A DNA stretch of 14,605 bases from Dehalococcoidia bacterium (GCA_030642645.1 DAOWNJ010000010.1:1-14605); one strand, 5' to 3'. Positions 5,998-14,020 are shown, counted from the first letter of the stretch. Numbers and translations: made by a program. The notes: generated by a model not told the origin, from the sequence alone.

Positions 5998-6864
5998 TCA
6001 TCCTCCTAACGTCTGGTTCAATCTCCTGGTCAGGGTGGCGTAGAAATATGCTGGTGTCCGAGCCCTCAGGAAGAAGGCGGGGTGGGGGCTTGGCCTTACC
6101 ATGACCTTATCCCCACTCACAAGATTCAGGTTTATCTGCCCATCAATACTCAATATGGCCTGATGATCGGTCCTCACCACGAGCTCGATCTCAACATTCG
6201 AGGGCAATACCAGAGAATGTGAGAGGGAGAGGTGGGGGGAGATTGGGGTGAGCAATATCTCGCTGGAACGAGGGTCCATGATGGGGCCTCCAGCGGCAAG
6301 CGAATATCCGGTGCTCCCGGTAGCGGTGGCCACAATCACACCATCACCTCTATAGGTGGTGAGGTGCTCCCCATCTATAGAGGCATCAACATAGATAACA
6401 CGAGAGACACCTCCCCTCCCGACAATGACATCGTTTAGGGCATAATACGAAGACCCTGCTAGCTCTGCCTGAAGCAAGGTCCGCTCATCAACCCACCCCT
6501 CACCGGCGAGGAAGCCCGGTGCCCTCTCCAGGGCCTCCTCTGGGCCAAGCTCGCTCATAAATCCAAACCTGCCAAGGTTTATCCCAAGGATGGGGACGGG
6601 CCTGGGGGCTATGGCACGAGCCGCCCTCAGGATGGTGCCATCGCCCCCGATAGTGATGACTACATCTGTGCCCTCGATACCTTTCTTCGCCTCTTCCTCA
6701 TCCCAGGCTGAACATAGCCAAAAAGAAGCATCTGATAAACATGCCAAATTGCTAAGCTCATCAGCAAGTTCCCCGGCACGAGCGATCTTTGGGTGATAGA
6801 GGATGCCTACCCTTTTCAGCAGCTGCTCCAGCCAAAGTCTATCATTGCCAATATGGGCTGTCAA
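5998..6864 (-). CDS. nadK: NAD kinase (ATP-NAD kinase)
   Basis: The product phosphorylates NAD to NADP in the cytosol. Signatures are RVGILYHPKIARA (residues 18-30), the GGDGT loop at 73-77 with the expected catalytic Asp75, INLGRFGF (95-102), LNDVIV (143-148) where many relatives have NE rather than ND, and the long glycine-rich block from YRGDG to AAGG (171-193). Full length is 288 residues. The TTG start at 6862-6864 overlaps the nuoN TGA as TTGA, but it has no strong ribosome site and adds about 17 residues ahead of the usual family start. A CTG shortly before KRVGILYHP, 6 bases after GGAG, is an alternative start. Placement directly behind nuoN suggests co-expression with complex I. Confidence 0.93.
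   Translation of the reverse strand: MTAHIGNDRLWLEQLLKRVGILYHPKIARAGELADELSNLACLSDASFWLCSAWDEEEAKKGIEGTDVVITIGGDGTILRAARAIAPRPVPILGINLGRFGFMSELGPEEALERAPGFLAGEGWVDERTLLQAELAGSSYYALNDVIVGRGGVSRVIYVDASIDGEHLTTYRGDGVIVATATGSTGYSLAAGGPIMDPRSSEILLTPISPHLSLSHSLVLPSNVEIELVVRTDHQAILSIDGQINLNLVSGDKVMVRPSPHPAFFLRARTPAYFYATLTRRLNQTLGG
6002..6007 (-). promoter_or_regulatory. Ribosome binding site for TTG-start acetyltransferase
   Basis: AGGAGG on the minus strand, 5 bases before the TTG at 5994-5996. It overlaps the last codons of nadK and fixes the non-ATG start of the GNAT gene. Confidence 0.7.
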
Positions 6865-8279
6865 GAACCAAGGGCCCTCACCACAACCTCGGCGATGCGG
6901 AGGAAATAGGACGGGATAACCCCAATCACTAGTACACCAATGCAGGCAATACAGAGGGCGAAACGCAGGGCCCCAGAGGAGGGGACCCTCTCCTGGGATG
7001 CCGGTGCTTCAAGGAACATCACCTTCACTACCCTGAGGTAATAGTATGCTGATATGACGGTGTTTATAACGGCGATGACTACCAGCCACAAGAGCCCATA
7101 CTGCATTGCGGCATTGAATATGTAGACCTTTGCCATAAAGCCTGCGGTTGGCGGTATCCCGGTGAGGGAGATGAGGCATAGGGCCAGAGCCAGGGAAAGA
7201 AGTGGGGCGTGCCTTGCCATCCCACGGTAATCGGCGATCATATCGCTATCAACTTTGTTGGATATGGCGATGATGGCGATAAATGCCCCAAGATTGGTGA
7301 AGGCATAGCTTACAAGGAAGAATAAAAGCCCGCTCTGTCCCAGGGAGCTCACTGCCGCAAGCCCCATCATCAGGTAGCCAGCCTGGGCTATGGAGGAGTA
7401 ACCCAGCATCCGCTTTATGTTTGTCTGCGGGATAGCCACAATATTCCCGAGGGTCATTGTGATGGCACCCAAGACAGCGAATATCATCCCCCAGTCAAGG
7501 CTCACCGGGCCAAATGCGGTATAGAACACCCTCAATATAACAGCGAAACCTGCGGCCTTGCTGGCAACCGAGAGGTAGGCGGTAATCGGGGTTGGAGCCC
7601 CTTCATATACATCAGGGACCCACATCTGGAAGGGGACACAGGCTATCTTGAAGCCAAATCCGGCCACCAGAAGGACTATCCCCATAAGTAGCGCCGGGCT
7701 CCCCAAGGCCCCTGATGATACGGCGGTGGCAATATCGCCGAGATGGGTTGTCCCGGTAAGCCCGAAGACCATCGCCATCCCATAGAGCAATACCGCCGAG
7801 GCGACCGCTCCCAGAAGGAGATACTTGAGCCCTGCTTCGCTCGACTTCGGGTCCTTCAGGAAGCCAGTCAGAACATAGAGGGAGATCCCGGTTAGCTCAA
7901 GCGAGATGTAGATAGAGACAAGCTCGCCGGTTGAGGCCATGAGCATCATACCTACAGCGGAGAGGAGGATAAGGGCGAGGTATTCCCCCTGAAAGCGTTT
8001 GATCCTGGATACATAGTCAACTGAGGCCAGGACCACCATTATCGCCACTCCGATAAAGAGGAATTTGAAGAAGATGGAGAAGCCATCGACAACCAACATG
8101 CCGCCAAAGGTGGTTGCCTCCCCTCCCCAAAGGGTGGCAGCGAAGACAGCGGAGGTGATAAGCCCCAGGATGCTCACATACACCAGGATGCCCTTCCTCT
8201 TTATTACGAGGTCAAGCAGTATCACCAATATGGCGAAAGCTGTGAGGCTGATCTCAGGGCTCAAGAGATACAGGTTCAA
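6861..8279 (-). CDS. nuoN: NADH-quinone oxidoreductase subunit N (antiporter-like)
   Basis: A 472-residue polytopic membrane protein of the Mrp-antiporter-like family and one of three proton-translocating subunits of the complex I membrane arm. It shows the family N-terminus MNLYLLSPEI, the TM5 glutamate E128 in YISLELTGIS, K152 in GLKYLLLGA, and the TM7-8 block GFKIACVPFQMWVPDVYEG with K211, followed by SVASKAAGFA with K241. About 14 hydrophobic segments can be recognised by eye. The start is TTG, preceded at ideal distance by AAAGGAGAGGTGA, which pairs almost fully with the 16S anti-Shine-Dalgarno sequence. It lies 13 bases after nuoM and its stop overlaps nadK. Nothing appears truncated. 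Confidence 0.95.
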   Translation of the reverse strand: MNLYLLSPEISLTAFAILVILLDLVIKRKGILVYVSILGLITSAVFAATLWGGEATTFGGMLVVDGFSIFFKFLFIGVAIMVVLASVDYVSRIKRFQGEYLALILLSAVGMMLMASTGELVSIYISLELTGISLYVLTGFLKDPKSSEAGLKYLLLGAVASAVLLYGMAMVFGLTGTTHLGDIATAVSSGALGSPALLMGIVLLVAGFGFKIACVPFQMWVPDVYEGAPTPITAYLSVASKAAGFAVILRVFYTAFGPVSLDWGMIFAVLGAITMTLGNIVAIPQTNIKRMLGYSSIAQAGYLMMGLAAVSSLGQSGLLFFLVSYAFTNLGAFIAIIAISNKVDSDMIADYRGMARHAPLLSLALALCLISLTGIPPTAGFMAKVYIFNAAMQYGLLWLVVIAVINTVISAYYYLRVVKVMFLEAPASQERVPSSGALRFALCIACIGVLVIGVIPSYFLRIAEVVVRALGS

Positions 8280-8292
8280 TCACCTCTCCTTT
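8280..8292 (-). promoter_or_regulatory. Extended ribosome binding site before nuoN TTG start
   Basis: AAAGGAGAGGTGA fills the whole 13-base nuoM-nuoN gap and runs directly into TTG. It is a near-complete match to the anti-Shine-Dalgarno complement and supports the TTG start. Confidence 0.7.
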
Positions 8293-9747
8293 TCATACTA
8301 TACCCGCTATCCCCAGTCCGATTACATTGGTAAGTATCGCTGGATAGACCCCAATGAGAAGTATCACCGCTACCAGGGTGAAGATGGGCACCATCTCCAG
8401 CCTATTGGCATCCTCTACCTCTTCGTATTCCGCCTTTGGAGGACCGAAGAAGACCCTCTGGAGCATCCACAGGATGTAGCCTGCGGTTATCACGATCCCG
8501 ATGATGCCGAGGACGGTGTAGAGCTCAACGAATCTGAATGCGCCACTTGAGAAGCTCCCCAGGAATACCAGGAACTCAGCGGCAAACCCGCTCGTCCCCG
8601 GAAGGCCAAGGGCGGCGAGCCCTGCTATACTGAAGACAGCCGCAATGACGGGCATCCTCCTCGCCAGCCCGCCGAGCTCGGGGATGAGCCTGTGGTGGGT
8701 CTTGTCATATACCAGGCCGACCATGGCAAAAAGGAGCCCTGTTATGACCCCATGGCTGAACATCTGTAGCGTTGCACCGGTGAGACTCATCTCGCTGAGG
8801 CAGAATATGCCCAGGAGCACATAGCCCATGTGGCTAATGCTACTATATGCAATCAGCCTCTTCAGGTCGGTCTGCCTCAATGTAACCGCTGCACCATAGA
8901 GGACGCTCACCACAGCGAAGGCAGCAAGGATCGGCGCGTAATCGTGGGCCACACCGGGGAACATGCTCACACACAACCTGATCATCCCGTATCCCCCCAT
9001 CTTGATGAGCACCCCTGCCAGCATCACGCTAACCGCCGTGGGGGCATCGGTATGGGCATCCGGGAGCCATGTATGAAAGGGAAACATGGGGAGCTTTATC
9101 GCAAAGCCCAAAAAGAGGAGAAAGAACATGGTGGTGATTATCGGCGTCGTCCCCGTGAGCTGAATCTGGGTCATATCAAGGGTTCCGGTATTGAAGTAAA
9201 CAAGCAGTATCCCGGCGAGGATCATGGCACCCCCCAGGATGGTGTAGATCAAATATTTCATCGCCGAGTAATCCTTCCTCCCTGTCCCCCAGATGGATAT
9301 AAGGAGGTACATCGGCACAAGCTCAAACTCCCAGAAGAGGAGGAAAAGAATGAGATCAAGGGACGAGAATACCCCCAGAAGGCATGTCTCAAGAACAAGG
9401 AGCCAGCAGAAGTACTCCCTCACCCTCATATTTATCCCCCAGGAGACAAGCACAGCGACGAGACCAAGGAGGGTTGTCAGGAGGAGCATTGTCAGGCCTA
9501 GACCATCAACGCCCAGGAAGTAGTGGGCATTGATGGAGGGGATCCAATCCACCATCTGGACAAACTGGAACCCACCAGCGGACCTATCGAAGAGGAAGAA
9601 CACCACTATCGACAGAATGAAGGCGACCAAGGCGAAGGAGAGCGAGAGGAGCCTCACCGTCCTAGCGCTGGGCCTGGGCCAGAGCGCCAGCAGTATCGCC
9701 CCCGCCAGAGGGAGGAAAACTATTATAGATAGATACGGAAAGCCCAA
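8293..9747 (-). CDS. nuoM: NADH-quinone oxidoreductase subunit M (antiporter-like)
   Basis: A 484-residue polytopic subunit of the complex I membrane arm. Key charged residues for proton transfer are in place: E140 in LFWEFELVPMYLL, K218 in FAIKLPMFPFHTWLPDAH and K249 in GVLIKMGGYG. Further along are TDLKRLIAYSSISHMGYV and the GLPGTSGFAAEFLVF segment typical of NuoM. The start is TTG with AGGAG 8 bases before it, 11 bases after the nuoL stop; no ATG gives a better N-terminus. About 14 transmembrane segments can be recognised by eye and the length is normal for the family. Confidence 0.95.
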   Translation of the reverse strand: MGFPYLSIIVFLPLAGAILLALWPRPSARTVRLLSLSFALVAFILSIVVFFLFDRSAGGFQFVQMVDWIPSINAHYFLGVDGLGLTMLLLTTLLGLVAVLVSWGINMRVREYFCWLLVLETCLLGVFSSLDLILFLLFWEFELVPMYLLISIWGTGRKDYSAMKYLIYTILGGAMILAGILLVYFNTGTLDMTQIQLTGTTPIITTMFFLLFLGFAIKLPMFPFHTWLPDAHTDAPTAVSVMLAGVLIKMGGYGMIRLCVSMFPGVAHDYAPILAAFAVVSVLYGAAVTLRQTDLKRLIAYSSISHMGYVLLGIFCLSEMSLTGATLQMFSHGVITGLLFAMVGLVYDKTHHRLIPELGGLARRMPVIAAVFSIAGLAALGLPGTSGFAAEFLVFLGSFSSGAFRFVELYTVLGIIGIVITAGYILWMLQRVFFGPPKAEYEEVEDANRLEMVPIFTLVAVILLIGVYPAILTNVIGLGIAGIV

Positions 9748-9755
9748 CTATTCAA

Positions 9756-9760
9756 CTCCT
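9756..9760 (-). promoter_or_regulatory. Ribosome binding site before nuoM TTG start
   Basis: AGGAG on the minus strand overlaps the nuoL stop region and lies 8 bases before the TTG at 9745-9747, supporting this non-ATG start. Confidence 0.6.
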
Positions 9761-11630
9761 ACGGGGCAAAGATAAAGAGACAGGCTGCGATGGCCAGAAC
9801 CCCAATGAAGATGGCAAGCCCATACACCTGAAGCTGACCTGTCTGGAGCCTCCTCAAAATGCCTCCCGCGGCTATAGTAGCCCCGGCAACGCCATTGACA
9901 AGACCGTCCACTATATAGGTATCGAACCACTGGAGGACGAGGAAGAGCCCGTCCACCAGGACGCTGAAGATAAACACCCTCTCATAGAGCTCATCAAACC
10001 AGTACTTGTTCCACAGCACCCTGTATAGTGCTTGGAATCTCCTCCCCACCGCCTCAGGTGAAAGCCATTTAGCGCTATACATCGCATAGGCGAGGAGGAT
10101 GCCAAGACCCGCCAGGATGAGCGAGACCCAGGGCATCGGATGGGAGAGAACCTCGAAGAACCCCATAGACTCACCACCCAGGAACCCGCTAATTGGGAGC
10201 CAGCCTGAAGTGATGGAGAGGATAGCCAGAATGACCATAGGGATAAGCATAACCTTCGGGGACTCATGTAGAGCGTGAGCACTCCTAGCTTCTGAGCCGC
10301 CTCTATAGCTTCCGCCGAATGTCAAAAAGACCACCCGGAACATATAGAATGCGGTCATGAAGACGGTTATCATGGCCAGATAGAATAGCACCGGGGTGCT
10401 CCCCCATGCATGGAGGAGTATTCCATCCTTACTCCAGAAGCCTGCCAGGGGCCAGATGCCGGCAATGGAGAGGGAGGCAATGAGGAAGGCGGCGTATGTC
10501 CAGGGCATATACTTTTTCAGTCCTCCCATCTCCCTCATATCGAAGGTCCCTGTGGCGTGGTTAACGCTTCCTGCCCCCAAGAAGAGGAGCGACTTGAAGA
10601 AGGCGTGGTTTGCGAGGTGGAAGATAGCAAATGCCACGCTCCCCGCCCCCAGCCCAAGCATCATATAGCCGAGCTGGCTTATGGTTGAGTAGGCCAGAAC
10701 CCTCTTTATGTCGGTCATCACCAGCCCCATGCTGGCGGCAAATATGGCGGTGAACCCACCGATGATGGCAACCGTTGTCATTGCCTGGGGGGATTGGGCA
10801 AAGAGGGGAAAGGTTCGGGCAACAAGATAGACTCCGGCAGCCACCATAGTGGCAGCATGGATGAGGGCGCTGACCGGGGTGGGGCCTTCCATTGCATCCG
10901 GGAGCCAGGTATGCAGAGGGAACTGCGCCGATTTGCCAACCGCTCCGGAGAATATCCCGATCGCCGCCCAGGTGAGCGCTGTTGCGCTGAGGAGCGCTGG
11001 CGCTACCACATAGAGCTCGGCGATGTCAAAGGTGCCCGTCTTGGCATAGAGGAAAATGATCGCTGCCAGGAAGCCAAAGTCCCCGATCCTGGTTACCAGG
11101 AATGCCTTTACCGCTGCCCTCGCCGCTTCAGGGCGGTGAAACCAGAAACCGATCAAGAGATAGGAGCACAGGCCAACAAGCTCCCAGAATACATAGAGCA
11201 TAACGAGGTTAGAGGCCAGGACCAGGCCCAGCATCGAGCCGGTGAAAAGAGACATGAAGGCGAAGTAGCGGTGGTATCCCCCATCCCCATGCATATACCC
11301 CTGGGAGTAAATTTGCACCATGAGGCTCACCACGGTGATCACAATTAGCATCACCGCAGTAAGCGAGTCTATTGCTATGCCTACCTGTATGGTGGTGGAG
11401 CCGATAGTGACCCAGTCATGAGGCTCGAGAAGGATAGCATGCCCCGGGGCCTGGATCACGCTCACAAGCGCCCACAAGGAGAGAATCAGGGATGATGAGA
11501 TACTAGCGATAGTGATATAAGCACTTATTCTCGGCCTTGAGTTAAAGAAGGGCCTCGTTATAAGTGATATGATCGCAAACGATAAGACCGGGACCAGGAA
11601 GATGGCCCAGCCTGCAGCTTCAGGGAACAT
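9759..11630 (-). CDS. nuoL: NADH-quinone oxidoreductase subunit L (antiporter-like)
   Basis: The 623-residue product is the distal antiporter-like subunit of complex I. Visible are E150 in YVFWELVGLCSYLLIGFW, the lysine-bearing block GKSAQFPLHTWLPDAMEG (K233, H240), SALIHAATMVAAGVYLVAR, and DIKRVLAYSTISQLGYM. The C-terminal part beyond about residue 480 has the WNKYWFDELYE segment and the long hydrophobic end expected for the lateral helix and its anchor. The start is ATG with GAGGA about 8 bases upstream. It is preceded by a 45-base gap after nuoK, the longest non-coding stretch in the window, and followed 11 bases later by nuoM. Length and motifs are ordinary. Confidence 0.96.
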   Translation of the reverse strand: MFPEAAGWAIFLVPVLSFAIISLITRPFFNSRPRISAYITIASISSSLILSLWALVSVIQAPGHAILLEPHDWVTIGSTTIQVGIAIDSLTAVMLIVITVVSLMVQIYSQGYMHGDGGYHRYFAFMSLFTGSMLGLVLASNLVMLYVFWELVGLCSYLLIGFWFHRPEAARAAVKAFLVTRIGDFGFLAAIIFLYAKTGTFDIAELYVVAPALLSATALTWAAIGIFSGAVGKSAQFPLHTWLPDAMEGPTPVSALIHAATMVAAGVYLVARTFPLFAQSPQAMTTVAIIGGFTAIFAASMGLVMTDIKRVLAYSTISQLGYMMLGLGAGSVAFAIFHLANHAFFKSLLFLGAGSVNHATGTFDMREMGGLKKYMPWTYAAFLIASLSIAGIWPLAGFWSKDGILLHAWGSTPVLFYLAMITVFMTAFYMFRVVFLTFGGSYRGGSEARSAHALHESPKVMLIPMVILAILSITSGWLPISGFLGGESMGFFEVLSHPMPWVSLILAGLGILLAYAMYSAKWLSPEAVGRRFQALYRVLWNKYWFDELYERVFIFSVLVDGLFLVLQWFDTYIVDGLVNGVAGATIAAGGILRRLQTGQLQVYGLAIFIGVLAIAACLFIFAP

Positions 11631-11675
11631 CTATGCTTTCCTCATATCCTTCCTTAATATCATCACCCCCAATAA

Positions 11676-11978
11676 TCACCACTTCATCAGGTCGACCTCG
11701 CCGACATCGACGGTCCTCCGGCTCCGGTAGATAGCGACCACTATAGCGAGACCAACCGCCGCCTCAGCAGCAGCAACGGTAATAATGAAAATAGCAAACA
11801 CCTGGCCAGTAAGGAGCGCTAAATACCTAGAGAAGGCGACCATAGCGATATTCACCGCATTGAGCATGATCTCGATGGACATCAGGATGGCTATGGCATT
11901 ACGCTTCACCAGGACGCCGTAGATCCCAATTGAGAAAAGGATCGCCGATAGAATCAGGAAATGCTCAAGCCCTATCAT
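11676..11978 (-). CDS. nuoK: NADH-quinone oxidoreductase subunit K
   Basis: A 100-residue, three-helix membrane subunit (MrpC-like) linking NuoJ to NuoN in the complex I membrane arm. The two proton-path glutamates are conserved: E36 in MSIEIMLNAVN and E72 in AAAEAAVGLAI, at the same positions as in the E. coli protein. Length is exactly typical. The ATG directly abuts the nuoJ TAG stop (TAGATG), so translation is probably coupled. Confidence 0.95.
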   Translation of the reverse strand: MIGLEHFLILSAILFSIGIYGVLVKRNAIAILMSIEIMLNAVNIAMVAFSRYLALLTGQVFAIFIITVAAAEAAVGLAIVVAIYRSRRTVDVGEVDLMKW

Positions 11979-12473
11979 CTACTTCTCCCTTGCCAAGACT
12001 ATGGCCCCGATAGCTGCTGCCAGAAGCAAGACCGACGCTATCTCGAACGGGAGAACAAAGCCACTCTCAGGGTCGAAAAGCTCGAGGGCAATAGCCCCTG
12101 TGGTCGGCCCAGCCTCAGGAAGCGGGGTTACTACATGCCAGTTGGTGGTCAGCACAATGAATACCATAGCCCCGAGGAACGCTAGCCCGATCACAAGGGC
12201 GGGGAGGGGAAGCCTATTCGATGGGCTTCCCCTCTGCGTCTGCCGGGTGAGCATGATAGCGAATATTATCAGTATTGAGATAGCGCCAACATAGATCAGC
12301 ACCTGCACCCCTGCCAGGAAGTCAGCACCGATAGTGATATATATTCCGGCTATGGTGAAAAAGCAAAAGACGAGGAAAAGGGCGGCACGGAATATATCAC
12401 GGTTTAACACCACTGCCAGGGCTGAGCCAACACCAAGTGCCGCCAGTATCCAGAAGGCTATCTCCATCCCCAT
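11979..12473 (-). CDS. nuoJ: NADH-quinone oxidoreductase subunit J
   Basis: A 164-residue, five-helix membrane subunit. The most conserved part is the third helix, ADFLAGVQVLIYVGAISILI (residues 50-69), which contains the flexible pi-bulge region linked to proton-path gating in complex I. The first ATG (12471-12473) has AAAGGAG 7 bases upstream; a second in-frame ATG is two codons later. The gene overlaps the end of the fused nuoHI by 16 bases in a different frame, and its stop abuts nuoK. Length and hydrophobic profile are normal. Confidence 0.93.
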   Translation of the reverse strand: MGMEIAFWILAALGVGSALAVVLNRDIFRAALFLVFCFFTIAGIYITIGADFLAGVQVLIYVGAISILIIFAIMLTRQTQRGSPSNRLPLPALVIGLAFLGAMVFIVLTTNWHVVTPLPEAGPTTGAIALELFDPESGFVLPFEIASVLLLAAAIGAIVLAREK

Positions 12474-14020
12474 CTTCCCTCTCCTTTGTGGCCCCTTGAG
12501 CCCCTCATCTCCCCCTTCACGAGGAGCGTCTGCTCTGGCAAGGCCGCCTCGATCTGCGGGCTGGCGTAGGCGCTCGGCTCCCCCCCCGCCAGGGCCAACC
12601 TCTCCTTATCCATTACAAGCTGCCCCCGGCGGTATGTCGCCCGCTCATAACCACGCCCCATAAATAGGGCGCCGAGGGGACATGCCTCCACGCAGAGCCC
12701 GCAGAAAAGACAGCATCCCATATCAATATCGAGCCTCTCCACCAAAAGCCCCTTCTCAGGACCCCTCCTGGTCTCCAGATTGATTATCCCCACAGGGCAT
12801 GCGCGGGCACACGCCCCACAACCATTGCACGCCTCATCGTCCCATAGAAGCTCATTCCCCCTGATCCTCTTTGATGTATTTAGCCTCTCCTCGGGGTACT
12901 GGACGGTTATCGGGGTGCGGAAGAGGTGCCTGAAGGTTAAGGCCAGTCCCTTGGCAATGCCGAGGCCATATCTGTCAAACCTGACCCCCCCCTCCAGAGG
13001 GAAGAGCCTCGACCATAAAACAATAAGTGCCCCTGCGATGAATATATTGGCGAAGATCACAGGCCACGGGAAATCGGGCCAGAGGAGGACCTCAAAGGCG
13101 GTAACAAAGATATTCACAAGCGCCAGCGGGAAGAGGTATTTCCAGGCAAAGCCCATCAGTTGATCGACCCGAAATCTGGGGAGGGTGCTCCTCACCCACA
13201 CCACGAGGAAGAAAACGAAGAAGACCTTTATCAAAAACCACAGGAATGCTGGGAGACCTGGCCCCATCCAGCCGCTTAGGTATAGGGTTGTTACTATAGC
13301 GGAGACCGCCAGGGCATGCCCGTACTCAGTCAGGTAGAACATGGCGAACTTCAACCCGGAGTACTCTGTATGGAATCCGGCGACGATCTCAGACTCCGCC
13401 TCTAGAAGGTCAAAAGGGGTTCGGTTCATCTCGGCGGAGGCACCCAGGAAATATATCAGAAAGCCCAGCGGCTGAAGCAGAATGAAGGGGATGCTCTGCC
13501 CCTCAACAATTGAGACCATTGAGAGTGAGCCTGCGATGAGGACAACCCCGACGGTTGAGAGGACCAACGGTATCTCATAGCTTACCATCTGGGCAACAGT
13601 CCTCATCGCCCCGATAAGCGAGTATTTGTTGTTCGAACCCCATCCGGCCATAAAGACCCCTATTGTGCCGATGGAGCTTATGGCGACCACATAGAGGATG
13701 CCGATATTCAGGTCAGCGAGGATCGCCCTCTCCCCGAAGGGGATCACAGCGAATATCATGAGGATAGGGGTGAAGACGATGATAGGGGCCAGGAAGTGAA
13801 CCCACCTATCACCCCTAGCGGGGACTATATCCTCCTTTATCAGGACCTTGATGGCGTCGGCCACAGGCTGGAGAACCCCAAATGGGCCGGCTCGGTTAGG
13901 GCCGAGGCGTATCTGAAACCTTCCAATAAGCCTCCTCTCCAGCCAGATAAAGACCATCGCCATTATCAGGAAGAATGCGATGATCACCACCACAAATATC
14001 CCCAGATGGGCCCAGTCCAT
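12458..14020 (-). CDS. nuoHI: NuoH-NuoI fusion: complex I quinone-site membrane subunit joined to 2[4Fe-4S] ferredoxin subunit
   Basis: A single 520-residue frame holds two complex I subunits. Residues 1 to about 340 are NuoH: ERRLIGRFQIRLGPNRAGP (28-46), GERAILADLNIGILY (96-110), NKYSLIGAMRTVAQMVSYE (131-149) and NRTPFDLLEAESEIVAGFHT (199-218), with about eight membrane helices. After a junction of roughly 12 residues comes NuoI from about 352: KGLALTFRHLF, VQYPEERL, then two complete [4Fe-4S] motifs with C398, C401, C404, C408 and C437, C440, C443, C447 (an extra C436 precedes the second), carrying the N6a and N6b clusters. No ATG, GTG or TTG in the NuoI frame lies between the last NuoH helix and the first cluster motif, so NuoI cannot start by itself in the normal way. 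Eight G (12985-12992) sit at the junction. The ATG overlaps the nuoD TAA as TAATG. A tail of about 40 residues follows the NuoI core and overlaps nuoJ. Confidence 0.9.
   Translation of the reverse strand: MDWAHLGIFVVVIIAFFLIMAMVFIWLERRLIGRFQIRLGPNRAGPFGVLQPVADAIKVLIKEDIVPARGDRWVHFLAPIIVFTPILMIFAVIPFGERAILADLNIGILYVVAISSIGTIGVFMAGWGSNNKYSLIGAMRTVAQMVSYEIPLVLSTVGVVLIAGSLSMVSIVEGQSIPFILLQPLGFLIYFLGASAEMNRTPFDLLEAESEIVAGFHTEYSGLKFAMFYLTEYGHALAVSAIVTTLYLSGWMGPGLPAFLWFLIKVFFVFFLVVWVRSTLPRFRVDQLMGFAWKYLFPLALVNIFVTAFEVLLWPDFPWPVIFANIFIAGALIVLWSRLFPLEGGVRFDRYGLGIAKGLALTFRHLFRTPITVQYPEERLNTSKRIRGNELLWDDEACNGCGACARACPVGIINLETRRGPEKGLLVERLDIDMGCCLFCGLCVEACPLGALFMGRGYERATYRRGQLVMDKERLALAGGEPSAYASPQIEAALPEQTLLVKGEMRGSRGHKGEGRWGWR
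12580..12587 (-). repeat. G8 homopolymer in the NuoI C-terminal tail
   Basis: Eight consecutive G on the coding strand at about residues 478-481 of nuoHI. One extra G would put the tail into the nuoJ frame with no stop before nuoJ. One fewer would end at a TGA after about 20 codons. Confidence 0.8.
12985..12992 (-). repeat. G8 homopolymer at the NuoH-NuoI junction
   Basis: Eight consecutive G on the coding strand, covering codons 343-346 of nuoHI. One extra G brings a TGA into frame three codons after the run. One fewer G leads to a TAA about 17 codons on. The present length keeps the fusion open. Confidence 0.85.

Noticed and set aside
5992..6000. Minimal ORF ATG-ATT-TGA overlapping the nadK stop and the GNAT start
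   Set aside because: The ATG directly follows AGGAGG with no spacing, so it is unlikely to be used. The TTG 5 bases after the ribosome site explains the signal.
8830..9501. 223-codon open frame on the plus strand opposite nuoM
   Set aside because: It lies wholly antisense to a well-supported nuoM. Its product is rich in His, Gly, Lys and Glu with no domain, as expected from reading the complement of a membrane-protein gene.
10794..11348. 184-codon plus-strand frame opposite nuoL
   Set aside because: It is antisense to conserved nuoL motifs, with low-complexity charged composition and no ribosome site or family resemblance.
11631..11675. The nuoK-nuoL gap, checked for a small gene, promoter or hairpin
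   Set aside because: Only a ribosome site for nuoL is visible. There is no convincing -35/-10 pair, stem-loop or short coding frame.
12985..12992. Reading the NuoH-NuoI fusion purely as a sequencing error
   Set aside because: It cannot be excluded, but a corrected frame would leave NuoI without any ATG, GTG or TTG start before its cluster motif, so the fused frame is the better reading.
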